Below are positions 1 through 6,220 of a DNA stretch of 8,781 bases, piece by piece; position 1 is the stretch's first letter; each line of letters begins with the position of its first letter. The translations under genes were made by a program, and so were the position numbers. The notes beneath the pieces are model-generated. The model did not search any database. It was not told the DNA's origin and worked only from the letters and a program-made list of their open reading frames with translations. The DNA is from DATAAM01 sp036260075 (lineage in GTDB: Bacteria; Actinomycetota; Acidimicrobiia; Acidimicrobiales; JAHWLA01), in assembly GCA_036260075.1 (NCBI GenBank), contig DATAAM010000152.1, forward strand, positions 1 to 8,781, in the 5' to 3' direction.

Positions 1-554
1 CGGCCTGCGGCCGTTGAGCGACGCCGACCTCGCCGTCAAGATCGGCTTCGCAGGCGTCGTGGCCTCAACCGATCCATGGCTGGCGGCGTACATGACGAAG
101 CTGTTCGAGCTCTACAACCGCAACCACACAGAGGCCGTGAACTGGCAACGCAGCGCATCATCGACCTCTACAAGCCGACGAAGCTGTCCATCGAGGCGTA
201 CTGGAACGGCGCGTACCCGGACATCGTCGCCACCGTGAACGGCCAGCTCTTCTTCTGGGAGGTCAAGCCCAACACGCCGTACGGCACACGAACGGGGACA
301 AGGTGGCCGCTTACCGAGAGGCCCTGGCCCCGGAGGGCACCTTCGGATCGCCGATCGGCACGGTGCCGACACCGATGTCCTCGACGGGGGGCCTGTATGT
401 CCACGATGCCCCCACACGGGGCCTCATCTACTACGAGAAGGACCAGCAGAAGCTGCGGGAGGAGGCCCTGGAGCACGCCAACAGGAAGGTGCCCGAGTCG
501 GCGGTGCCGATCATCGTGGTACCCCTGCCCGTGCCCGTACCCTTGCCCGGATGA
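1..554 (+). pseudogene. C-terminal part of a probable polymorphic toxin with a PD-(D/E)XK nuclease domain; frame broken twice and cut by the window edge
   Basis: Coding is open from base 2, so the gene starts outside the window. The sense frame runs to about 150, shifts, runs to about 285, shifts again and ends in TGA at 552-554. Each break behaves like one missing base. The joined translation holds a nuclease signature: Glu at 193, Pro-Asp at 217-222, then Glu-Val-Lys at 259-267 (Asp to Glu 13 residues) in a hydrophobic strand, followed by an NTPYG turn and a helix. This is the D...ExK core of the restriction-endonuclease fold, which cuts DNA by metal-dependent hydrolysis. Short nuclease domains of this kind form the C-terminal tips of Rhs-like and other secreted polymorphic toxins. 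The tail is an odd Pro/Val run (about 517-551). The ATGA overlap with a following intact gene fits a toxin-immunity pair. The fold is visible; the toxin role is inferred. The breaks may be real decay or base-calling errors. Confidence 0.6.
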
Positions 555-1390
555 CGGACGCCGCCGACACCGTCGTGCCGCAGTTGCCGCTCGTCTGCGA
601 GGTCGTCTGCGGCGAGCCCCTGGAGGAGCACGTCGAGGAGTTCCGCACGTGGGCGGCGCTCGTGTGGAATCTCACTGTCGAGGCGCTGCTGTCCTCCGGC
701 ACCATCGCGCAGCCGGGCGACGTGTACAACAAGGCGCTGTGGGAAGGCGTGGTGGGTACCGGCGAACCCCCCCACGTGAAGCGCCGGACAAGGTTACTGA
801 GCGCACGCGCCTGGGCGGAGGCGCTGGAGGGGGACGACCTGCGCGGTTTCGGGGTGACGGCCCGGCCCCTGCCCCATGTGCCAGAGCCAACTGGAACAGA
901 CTCGACGATCCATCTCTACAGCGGCTGGCACTCGCACCACATCATCCCGAATTGGACGAGCTGGCTACTGCCCGCTCGCTACACGATGGCTGTCAACGAC
1001 GCCTGGGTGTCCCGACTGGTTGCGGGCTTCGTGGCCTTCGGTACGGCGACACGAGCTCGTGTGGGGCTGATCGGCTGGACATGGCGCATGTGGGGATTCA
1101 AGGCCTACCCCCAGGCGAAGACCGACTATGGCACAGTCCTGTGGCTGCCCGGCTGGGCCATGCTCCTGAGCGAAGGGCATTTGGCGAAACTCGGTGGGGT
1201 TGCGACCCTGGAGCAGTCGGCGCTGTTCCGTCCAATCGAGCAGGTGGGCGACGGCACATACCTCGTCCGGTCCCGCACCGACCTCCCGGACTTCGACGCT
1301 GATCGTCTGCGTGAAGTCGAATCGGTGCTCCAGCCGATCCTGCTGCCGCCCCCCTACACCGAGGCCGCCGCCGCCCTCTACCGATCCTGA
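551..1390 (+). CDS. Putative immunity protein for the upstream nuclease toxin; tryptophan-rich, 279 aa
   Basis: The ATG overlaps the stop of the toxin-like gene (ATGA, 551-554), which suggests translational coupling; there is no separate Shine-Dalgarno sequence. The frame is intact for 279 residues. There is no signal peptide and no clear membrane helix, so it should be cytosolic. It is unusually rich in tryptophan (13 in 279), clustered around residues 126-152 and 176-202, including a Trp-Thr-Trp-Arg-Met-Trp patch at 176-181. Histidines at 127, 129 and 130 lie just before. The C-terminal third has a GDGTYLVR strand, an Asp/Arg-rich helix and a Pro-rich end. Cysteines at 16 and 20 are the only ones. 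I do not recognise the family with certainty. From memory, the Imm52 family is paired with REase-fold toxins and has a conserved Trp and a late strand-helix pattern somewhat like this, but I could not check it. The immunity role rests on position, overlap and lack of any other function. Confidence 0.6.
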   Translation: MTDAADTVVPQLPLVCEVVCGEPLEEHVEEFRTWAALVWNLTVEALLSSGTIAQPGDVYNKALWEGVVGTGEPPHVKRRTRLLSARAWAEALEGDDLRGFGVTARPLPHVPEPTGTDSTIHLYSGWHSHHIIPNWTSWLLPARYTMAVNDAWVSRLVAGFVAFGTATRARVGLIGWTWRMWGFKAYPQAKTDYGTVLWLPGWAMLLSEGHLAKLGGVATLEQSALFRPIEQVGDGTYLVRSRTDLPDFDADRLREVESVLQPILLPPPYTEAAAALYRS

Positions 1391-1652
1391 TCGGGCGCGG
1401 GACTACACCCCGGGCTTGGCCGCTTCACCGCCGTCGACCCCTCGTGCGACCGTGCCCCGCGGGCGATCAGCGTGCGAACGGCTCAGCGACTGCTCTCCGA
1501 GTCGACGGCGTCAAGGCACGGGGATCGGCCGCCTTCGAGCTGCGATGGCCGCCGGAGGACGGGACATGGGCGTTGCCGAGGAGGAACTCCTCAAGCACCG
1601 CGACGACCGGCACCGCTTCGTCGTGGTCCGTGTCAGTCGGCTTCTGCGGTGA
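1391..1652 (+). pseudogene. Broken remnant of a small coding sequence, function unknown
   Basis: Three consecutive stretches in three frames read like one protein. Frame 2 from 1391 to about 1500 ends in a run like AISVRTAQRLLSES. Frame 1 from 1501 to about 1577 gives VDGVKARGSAAFELRWPPED and then GTWALP. Frame 3 from 1578 gives EEELLKHRDDRHRFVVVRVS and stops with TGA at 1650-1652. Each step again equals one missing base; restoring a C in the run near 1575 would make a clean Leu-Pro-Glu-Glu-Glu junction. Third codon positions stay mostly G or C on both sides of that join (22 of 26, then 20 of 24), which supports real coding. The alternating strands and charged helix suggest a small alpha/beta domain, loosely like nuclease-related DUF3883-type domains, but I do not assign a family. 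No convincing start codon is left. It could be a second immunity or toxin fragment of the same locus. Confidence 0.35.
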
Positions 1653-1844
1653 AGCATGAACACCTCGTGGACGAAGCCGGTGCCGTCGTGTCCCGTGTCC
1701 CGTGTCATCTTCGAACGAGCGCGGCCGTCTGGGTGCGCCGCTTCTCGCCGGGCGGAGCGCGGTCCTTTCACGCATCGTCACTGGCCCGGTTGCAACCCGG
1801 GACGGAACGAGTGACCTCGCTCCCGCCCAGTTCAGACGACCCCG
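1653..1844. other. Gene-free spacer between the remnant and the secreted-protein gene
   Basis: No supported gene. It contains a short tandem repeat of a 7-mer (CGTGTCC, 1687-1707, nearly three copies) and a perfect 10-bp palindrome GGTTGCAACC at 1788-1797, inside a weak 5-bp stem with G/C-rich flanks. The palindrome lies about 48 nt past the stop of the minus-strand secreted gene. It could help end that transcript, but it lacks a T-run. Confidence 0.35.
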
Positions 1845-2531
1845 CTATAACTTGACCGGCGCGCACACGTGCCAGGCTGTGTGCACCTTGATCGACGGGG
1901 ATGTGACGTGGAAGAAATGTAATGTCCCTGTCAAGACGACATGCCCCGTTAACTGGTGTTGGCCAGGGATGTCGACGACGTGCACTGTTAACGCCTCGGC
2001 GATGCAGTTCGATCGGGCAACGACGCCTGCGAGCACGATGAAGTCCGTCGCCCCTGCACCGGCTAACGGCGGCCCCACTGCCCCGCCGTGGAGGCATGTG
2101 TTCACAGCCGCGTTCGGCACCAGCACCGCCGTGCCTGTCAGGCGCCCCGTGATGGCGACGAGCCCACCGGCGCTGACGAACGAGAACGAGTGGCCGGCGT
2201 TGTCCACGCCGAAGCCCATGGCATGGCCGCAATAGCCGACGACGACCCCCGTCCCGAACAACGTGCCGACGGAGCATGCCGCCGCGGTGGCCGTGGCGAT
2301 GTCGAAGACGAACGACGTCACCACGTGCTCGTCGTTCAGCGACACCGAGGTGGCGTTCCCGGCTGTTGTCAGTAACGGCACGCCTACCGGATATAAGAGC
2401 GGGGCCATCGTTGTCACAGCCCCGACCAGTTCGGCGCAGACGTTCGTGGCGTGTGCAGGCGCCGACGGCGCCGACAAGACCAGTCCGCCCACGAGCACCG
2501 ACGCCAACAGAGAAGCAATCCTTCGTCGCAT
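1845..2531 (-). CDS. Secreted six-cysteine protein, unknown function, 228 aa
   Basis: I chose the ATG at 2531 because GGGGGAAAGG sits 6 nt upstream; the GTG 18 nt earlier would put this ribosome site inside the gene. Residues 1-28 form a classic Sec signal peptide: Met-Arg-Arg-Arg, a hydrophobic core (about 6-20), then an APAHA cut site, predicted after Ala28. The mature part (about 200 aa) is rich in Gly, Ala, Val and Thr with alternating beta-like strands, few charges and no further membrane helix. It has six cysteines (32, 86, 101, 146, 176, 223), enough for three disulfides, and several His residues in the last third. This fits an exported beta-rich protein in the envelope or medium. No catalytic motif or known family is recognisable. 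It is expressed alone from its own promoter, in an accessory-looking stretch between the broken toxin locus and core genes. The frame is intact. I am confident it is a real gene and is exported; its role is unknown. Confidence 0.8.
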   Translation of the reverse strand: MRRRIASLLASVLVGGLVLSAPSAPAHATNVCAELVGAVTTMAPLLYPVGVPLLTTAGNATSVSLNDEHVVTSFVFDIATATAAACSVGTLFGTGVVVGYCGHAMGFGVDNAGHSFSFVSAGGLVAITGRLTGTAVLVPNAAVNTCLHGGAVGPPLAGAGATDFIVLAGVVARSNCIAEALTVHVVDIPGQHQLTGHVVLTGTLHFFHVTSPSIKVHTAWHVCAPVKL

Positions 2532-2537
2532 GTTCGG

Positions 2538-2547
2538 CCTTTCCCCC
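2538..2547 (-). promoter_or_regulatory. Ribosome binding site of the secreted-protein gene
   Basis: On the minus strand a GGGGGAAAGG purine run ends 6 nt before the ATG at 2531. It decides the start in favour of that ATG over the upstream GTG at 2549. It is the best Shine-Dalgarno sequence I found in the window. Confidence 0.65.
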
Positions 2548-2644
2548 ACTCCTGCATCGATCGCGGGAAGGCGAGGTGAGCCGTTTCTGCGTCTTCCGTT
2601 CCGCCCCGGCGTAGCCCATGCGTTGCTGCGAAGCCCTCACCCCT

Positions 2645-2673
2645 TGTATACGGGGAAGCTCGGCGCCGGTCAA
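2645..2673 (-). promoter_or_regulatory. Housekeeping-type promoter for the secreted-protein gene
   Basis: Read on the minus strand, TTGACC (2673-2668) and TATACA (2650-2645) are separated by exactly 17 nt. This is close to the primary sigma factor consensus (TTGACA, 17 nt, TATAAT). The start of transcription should be near 2638, leaving a leader of about 106 nt before the ATG at 2531. It is the clearest -35/-10 pair in the window and faces the only gene downstream of it. Confidence 0.6.
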
Positions 2674-2781
2674 CCGGGTCGGTCGGTGCTGCGCACATCC
2701 AAGAGACAGCCGTCGGCCTCCGCCGGCGTGAAGCGAGAGCTCGGCGCCGCCCAGGTCTTTCGGCCCGACCTCGGACGCGCC

Positions 2782-2858
2782 GCAGGGCCCAAGGGGGCGG
2801 CGGCACCGGCAGCGGCTGGGGAACACTGCCTCAGCAACGCCACCCCCTTGGGCCCTGC
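2782..2858. repeat. Long inverted repeat, 21-bp arms with one mismatch
   Basis: The arms are 2782-2802 and 2838-2858, each built around GCAGGGCCCAAGGGGG. Twenty of 21 positions pair; the mismatch is 2798 against 2842. The 35-nt loop holds a further 5-bp pairing (GGCAG 2808-2812 with CTGCC 2826-2830), so a transcript of either strand could form a large compound hairpin. There is no T-run on either side, so it is not a standard intrinsic terminator. It could stop read-through from the kinase-dehydrogenase operon toward the secreted gene, or be a dispersed repeat. Confidence 0.6.
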
Positions 2859-2977
2859 TGCAAGGACCGTACGACAAGTGGTCGATTTGCGGACAGCATC
2901 AAATCGGAAATGACGCGAACGACCTAGTCACCGACAGCACCGGCCGATTGCCTCAGCGGGTGGTGCCATGGAGGCCA

Positions 2978-2996
2978 CGATGGGCAAGCCCCATCG
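2978..2996 (-). terminator. Possible weak terminator hairpin after the dehydrogenase gene
   Basis: CGATGGG (2978-2984) and CCCATCG (2990-2996) form a 7-bp perfect stem with a 5-nt loop, 33 nt past the dehydrogenase stop. No T-run follows on the minus strand, so this is a guess from position and pairing only. Confidence 0.25.
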
Positions 2997-3029
2997 GAGG
3001 AACCCCTGGCAACGGGACCGGTGAGCCAC

Positions 3030-3884
3030 TCACTCGCGAACGAGGCGCTTCATCTCCGTCTCGAGCTCCTCGACGGTCCACCGCTCGTTGCGGTCGATCG
3101 TCTCGCCCAGCGCCCACGGGCGGAACAGCTGGATGGTGCCGCCCCGGATGAAGAAGACCTGCCCGTTCACCGTGCAGCGCTCCATGGCCAAGTAGGCCAC
3201 GAGCGGCGACACGTTGGCGGGGTCCCACACGTCGAAGCGCTCGGGATCGTCGGGCGGCTTGACCACGTCGCCGAGGCCGGGAGTCGCCTCCGTCATGCGC
3301 GTCCGCGCCGCCGGGGCGATCGCGTTGCTGCGCACGCCGTAGCGCAGGAGTTCCATGGCGCAGATCTGCGTGAACGCGGCGATGCCCGCCTTCGCCGCCC
3401 CGTAGTTCGTCTGCCCCGGGTTGCCGAGGAGCCCCGAGGTCGAAGACGTGTTGATCACCGAGGCCTTCACCGCGTCGCCCGCCTTGGCACGGTCGCGCCA
3501 GTAGGCGGCGGCGAACCGCGTGGGGGCGAAGTGGCCCTTCAGGTGCACGGTGACGACGCTGTCCCACTCCTCCTCCGACATGTTGACGAGGAAGCGGTCG
3601 CGCAGGATGCCCGCGTTGTTGACGAGCACGTGCAGGTCGCCATAGGCCTCGACCGTGGAGCGCACCAACTGCTCAGCCCCGTGCCATTCGGCCACGTTGT
3701 CGGTGTTGGCGATCGCCTCGCCCCCGAAGGAGCGGATCTCCTCGACGACCGCTTCGGCGGGCACCGCGTCGAGGTCGTTGACCACCACGCGGGCGCCTTC
3801 ACGGGCGAGGAGCAGCGAATGCTCACGACCCAGTCCGCGGCCGGCGCCGGTGACGATGGCGACACGGCCGTCGAGCGCACCCAT
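3030..3884 (-). CDS. Short-chain dehydrogenase/reductase, peroxisomal multifunctional enzyme 2 (17beta-HSD4) type, 284 aa
   Basis: A classical SDR that probably interconverts (3R)-hydroxyacyl-CoA or a similar hydroxy compound and its ketone with NAD(H), in the cytosol. Visible motifs: the TGAGRGLG nucleotide loop (12-19), Asp37 at the end of strand 2 (favours NAD over NADP), NNAG (89-92), Ser148, and Tyr161 with Lys165 in YGAAK. The usual catalytic Asn is His114 in VHLKGHF. The same His, and the APAARTRMTEA segment after the active site, are typical of the dehydrogenase domain of multifunctional enzyme 2, so this is a clade mark and not damage. The protein is longer at the C-terminus than plain FabG (about 250 aa). 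It ends in a charged helix, without the hydratase domain of the eukaryotic enzyme. The ATG lies 16 nt after the kinase stop, with a weak AGG 9 nt upstream, so it is probably co-transcribed with the kinase. Substrate unknown; family assignment firm. Confidence 0.88.
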   Translation of the reverse strand: MGALDGRVAIVTGAGRGLGREHSLLLAREGARVVVNDLDAVPAEAVVEEIRSFGGEAIANTDNVAEWHGAEQLVRSTVEAYGDLHVLVNNAGILRDRFLVNMSEEEWDSVVTVHLKGHFAPTRFAAAYWRDRAKAGDAVKASVINTSSTSGLLGNPGQTNYGAAKAGIAAFTQICAMELLRYGVRSNAIAPAARTRMTEATPGLGDVVKPPDDPERFDVWDPANVSPLVAYLAMERCTVNGQVFFIRGGTIQLFRPWALGETIDRNERWTVEELETEMKRLVRE

Positions 3885-3900
3885 GCCGCGAACCTAGGGG

Positions 3901-5739
3901 TCAGCGGGCGTAGAGCGCTACCGGAGTGCCCTTCTTCACCTTCACGCCCGCGCCCGGGTCGGTCTGGAAGACGTGCTTGGCGCCGGGCGGGCCGAACACG
4001 CCCGAGACCTGGAGCCCGGCGGCGGTGACGGCGGCGCGGGCGTCCTCCACGCGGCGGCCGACCACGTCGGGCACCGGCACCGTCTCCGGCCCTTTCGACA
4101 CGTTGAGCGTGATGCGAGCACCCCTGGCGACCGGCGTGCCTGCCGCCGGCGCGGTGGACACCACCTTGCCGACCTCGACCTCGTCGTCGAACACGTCCTT
4201 CCGCACGGGAACGAGGCCCGCGTCGGTGAGCACCTTGGCCGCCTCGTCGTAGGTCATGCCTTCGAGCTCGGCCAGCGGCTTCGGCGCCGGGCCGTCGGAG
4301 ATCGTGACCAGGATCTCCGTGCCCTTGGCCTGCGTGCCGCGCGGCTGCCAGTCGAGCACCGCGCCCGCGGGCACCACTTCGTCGTTGCGCTTGGCGACCT
4401 TCGGCACGAACCCGGCCTCGGTGAGCCGCTGCACGGCGGCTGCCTCGTCGAGCCTGTCGAGCGCAGGCACGGCGCGCGGCCGCGGGCCCTTCGAGGTGAC
4501 GACGCGGATGGTGCTGCCTTCCTTGAGCTCGCCGGCCGAGGGGTCCTGATCGAGGACGGTGCCGACGGGCGCGGTCTCGTCGAAGTCGCTGCGTGCCACC
4601 TTCACGGTGAAGTCCTCGTCGGCCACCGCCGCCCGCGCCTGGGCCACGGTCTGGCCCCGAAGCGACGGCACCGGGTGCGAGGGCAGCATCGCCTGCCTGA
4701 TGGCGAAGGCCGCCGCCCCACCGCCGAGGACGACGGCGACGACCAGTGCGGCCACCCACGGCCACCGGCGTCGGCGCCGCACGGCGGCGGGCGAGAGCGC
4801 CGGCGGCGAATCGACCTCGCGGTCGTAGAGCCGGCCGTGCGTGGTCGGATCGCGCGGCGGCGAGACCGGGGCGACGCCGTCGGAGACGAGCGGCAGCGGC
4901 GGAGGCGACGGGAGGTCGGCCGCCACCTGCTCCAGCTCGTGCACGAACGAGGCGGCGTCGAGGCGTTCGGCCACCTCGGGCGCGGCCGCCCGCTGCACGA
5001 CAGCGCCCAGCGGCCCGAGGGCGGGGTCGGGGTCGAGCACCGCGTTGACCCGCGCCATCAGCGTGGCGATGGTCGTGTCGGCCGCGAACGGCACCCGGCC
5101 GGTGACGGCCTCGACCAGCACGAGCGCCAGCGCGTACACGTCGCTCTTGCCGTCGACCGACAGCCCTTGCGCCTGCTCGGGGGAGGCGTAGCGCGCCGTG
5201 CCCAGGACGGCACCTGCCGGTTCCGTCCACGCCGCTTCCGCCAGCGCCCGGGCCAGGCCGAAGTCGGCGATGGCGACCCGGCCCTCGTCGTCGAAGAGCA
5301 GGTTGGCGGGCTTCACGTCGCGGTGCACCAGCCCGCGGCGGTGCGCGTACTCCAGCGCCCGCGCCGCCTGGAGGCCCACCGAGACAGCCTGCTCCACCGA
5401 GAGGCGAGTGCCGCGGTCGAGCAGGTCGCGCAGGCTCCCGCCGCCGAGGTGCTCGAGCACGAGGAACGGCCCGTCGTCCGCCTCGCCCCAGTCGAAGACC
5501 CGCATGACGTGGGGGTGGTTGAGCGCGGCCGCGGCCTGCGCCTCGGCCCGGAACCGGCGCAGGAAGGACTCGTCGTCGGCCAGGGCCGCGTGCAGGATCT
5601 TCACCGCCACCCGCCGCCGCAGCGCCACGTCTTCGGCCAGGAAGACGTGGGCCGAGGCCCCGGTGCCGATGGGCGCCAAGAGGCGGTAGCGGTTCCCGAG
5701 CACGCGTCCCACGTGGTCGACGATGCGAGACGTGGCCAC
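3901..5739 (-). CDS. Membrane Ser/Thr protein kinase with four PASTA repeats (PknB/StkP type), 612 aa
   Basis: A sensor kinase that phosphorylates Ser/Thr of cell-envelope and division proteins; PASTA repeats outside the cell bind muropeptides or lipid II in known relatives. Kinase domain about 18-270: Gly-loop GTGASAHVF (25-33), Lys47 in AVK, Glu66 of helix C, HRDVKPAN (139-146) with catalytic Asp141, DFG (159-161), and GTARYASPEQ (180-189) as P+1 loop and APE equivalent. All catalytic residues are present, and the Arg before Asp141 marks activation-loop control. A Pro-rich juxtamembrane stretch (276-318) and an Arg cluster precede one membrane helix (about 327-347). Four PASTA units follow: about 356-418, 421-484, 487-550 and 552-611. 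The start is GTG at 5739, with no Shine-Dalgarno but a TAGCCT box 8 nt upstream, so it may be leaderless. It does not sit beside pbpA, rodA or a PP2C phosphatase, unlike pknB of mycobacteria, so I give no symbol. Confidence 0.93.
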   Translation of the reverse strand: MATSRIVDHVGRVLGNRYRLLAPIGTGASAHVFLAEDVALRRRVAVKILHAALADDESFLRRFRAEAQAAAALNHPHVMRVFDWGEADDGPFLVLEHLGGGSLRDLLDRGTRLSVEQAVSVGLQAARALEYAHRRGLVHRDVKPANLLFDDEGRVAIADFGLARALAEAAWTEPAGAVLGTARYASPEQAQGLSVDGKSDVYALALVLVEAVTGRVPFAADTTIATLMARVNAVLDPDPALGPLGAVVQRAAAPEVAERLDAASFVHELEQVAADLPSPPPLPLVSDGVAPVSPPRDPTTHGRLYDREVDSPPALSPAAVRRRRRWPWVAALVVAVVLGGGAAAFAIRQAMLPSHPVPSLRGQTVAQARAAVADEDFTVKVARSDFDETAPVGTVLDQDPSAGELKEGSTIRVVTSKGPRPRAVPALDRLDEAAAVQRLTEAGFVPKVAKRNDEVVPAGAVLDWQPRGTQAKGTEILVTISDGPAPKPLAELEGMTYDEAAKVLTDAGLVPVRKDVFDDEVEVGKVVSTAPAAGTPVARGARITLNVSKGPETVPVPDVVGRRVEDARAAVTAAGLQVSGVFGPPGAKHVFQTDPGAGVKVKKGTPVALYAR

Positions 5740-5747
5740 GTCCGACG

Positions 5748-5770
5748 AGGCTACCGGCCGCGGTCAGAAT
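5748..5770. promoter_or_regulatory. Compact divergent promoter region with two -10-like boxes
   Basis: Only 39 bp separate the kinase GTG (5739) from the ATG of the 115-aa gene (5779). On the minus strand TAGCCT (5753-5748) lies 8 nt before the GTG. On the plus strand CAGAAT (5765-5770) lies 8 nt before the ATG. Neither start has a Shine-Dalgarno sequence. This fits leaderless or near-leaderless transcripts, common in actinobacteria. No good -35 boxes are seen. The boxes are inferred from position and weak consensus. Confidence 0.35.
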
Positions 5771-5778
5771 GACGGGCG

Positions 5779-6126
5779 ATGCGTGCGCCCCTCGTCGACG
5801 AGCTGGAGGAGTTCGTGCGTCGGGGCGGGTTGTGGGACCGGGGCGAGCTCGACGGGCTGGTGACCCGGCTCGAACGGGAGTCCGACGAGACGGGCGACCC
5901 CATCCCCCGCCTGCTCGCCCACCCCCTGCGGGCGCTGCTCGTGCGCCTCGGCATGGGCGAGGTCCCCCGCCGGATGGCCAACGACGTGGAGGGCATCCTC
6001 TATCCGCGCATCTGGAAGGTGATGGAGGCTGCCCGTGACGGCCTTCCCGACGGCGAGCTGCGCACCCGCATCGAGGTGCTCAACCGGCGGCTGTCGCGGC
6101 GCCTGGTGGAGGAGCGGCCGGGGTAG
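5779..6126 (+). CDS. Small helical protein of unknown function, 115 aa
   Basis: An intact frame from ATG to TAG with strong G/C third positions. It is mostly helical and highly charged (many Arg, Glu and Asp), with no cysteine, signal peptide or membrane helix, so it should be cytosolic. Visible segments: an acidic N-terminal helix (LVDELEEFVRR, 5-15), a middle part with Gly-Met-Gly-Glu-Val-Pro-Arg-Arg (58-65), an aromatic patch around Tyr75 and Trp79, and a basic C-terminal helix (95-112). I recognise no family. It starts 39 bp from the divergent kinase gene, so the two may share control, but nothing ties their functions. The ATG at 5769 in another frame gives an Arg/Pro-rich shadow, so I kept 5779. 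Reality as a gene is likely from codon bias and composition; function cannot be assigned. Confidence 0.7.
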   Translation: MRAPLVDELEEFVRRGGLWDRGELDGLVTRLERESDETGDPIPRLLAHPLRALLVRLGMGEVPRRMANDVEGILYPRIWKVMEAARDGLPDGELRTRIEVLNRRLSRRLVEERPG

Positions 6127-6132
6127 TGGGGC

Positions 6133-6169
6133 CGGCGCTCTCGAGGAAGGGGGCGCTGCCGGAGCGCCG
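6133..6169 (+). terminator. Possible hairpin after the 115-aa gene, with two alternative stems
   Basis: CGGCGCTC (6133-6140) can pair with GAGCGCCG (6162-6169). GGCGCT (6152-6157) can instead pair with AGCGCC (6163-6168) over a 5-nt loop. The two stems exclude each other. The first begins 6 nt past the stop codon at 6126. No T-run follows, so termination is uncertain. Confidence 0.25.
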
Positions 6170-6220
6170 TCGACGGTCGGCGTCGTGCTGCCGGACGCTC
6201 CGCTCGGGCATGCTGAGGCG

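Larger units (their letters stand above)
2532..3029. other. Intergenic region of about 500 bases without a gene
   Basis: It holds the ribosome site, long leader and promoter of the secreted-protein gene, a 21-bp inverted repeat (2782-2858), a 7-bp inverted repeat CGATTTG/CAAATCG (2883-2889 and 2900-2906) and a small hairpin (2978-2996) just past the dehydrogenase stop. The open frames here have strange composition (Arg/Pro/Ala runs) and no start signals, so I call no gene. Confidence 0.5.

Noticed and set aside
190..300. Restriction enzyme or Holliday-junction resolvase instead of a toxin tip
   Set aside because: The domain is at the far C-terminus of a longer protein, has no methylase or specificity partner, and overlaps a gene placed like an immunity gene. 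Not fully excluded, since the upstream part is missing.
1687..1707. Tandem 7-mer repeat
   Set aside because: Fewer than three copies; too short to be a meaningful repeat or CRISPR-like array.
2575..2641. Riboswitch in the leader of the secreted-protein gene
   Set aside because: A 6-bp GGTGAG/CTCACC pairing and a GACGCAGAAACGG stretch caught the eye. The order of elements fits no riboswitch I know, and the predicted transcript start would cut the outer stem.
1768..2877. 369-residue minus-strand frame over the secreted-protein gene
   Set aside because: It is Arg-rich with no ribosome site, whereas the other frame has a signal peptide, promoter and ribosome site.
3541..3545. Loss of the catalytic Asn in the dehydrogenase (His114 instead)
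   Set aside because: His at this place in a VHLKG or VHLRG motif is normal for the multifunctional-enzyme-2 clade, so it is not an inactivated enzyme.
3539..5230. 563-residue open frame on the minus strand overlapping kinase and dehydrogenase
   Set aside because: It is out of frame with both genes, and its Arg/Ala/Gly-rich sequence is a shifted reading of them.
3973..5772. 599-residue open frame on the plus strand opposite the kinase
   Set aside because: The minus strand clearly encodes the kinase with all its motifs; the opposite frame is His/Arg/Gly-rich with no domain.
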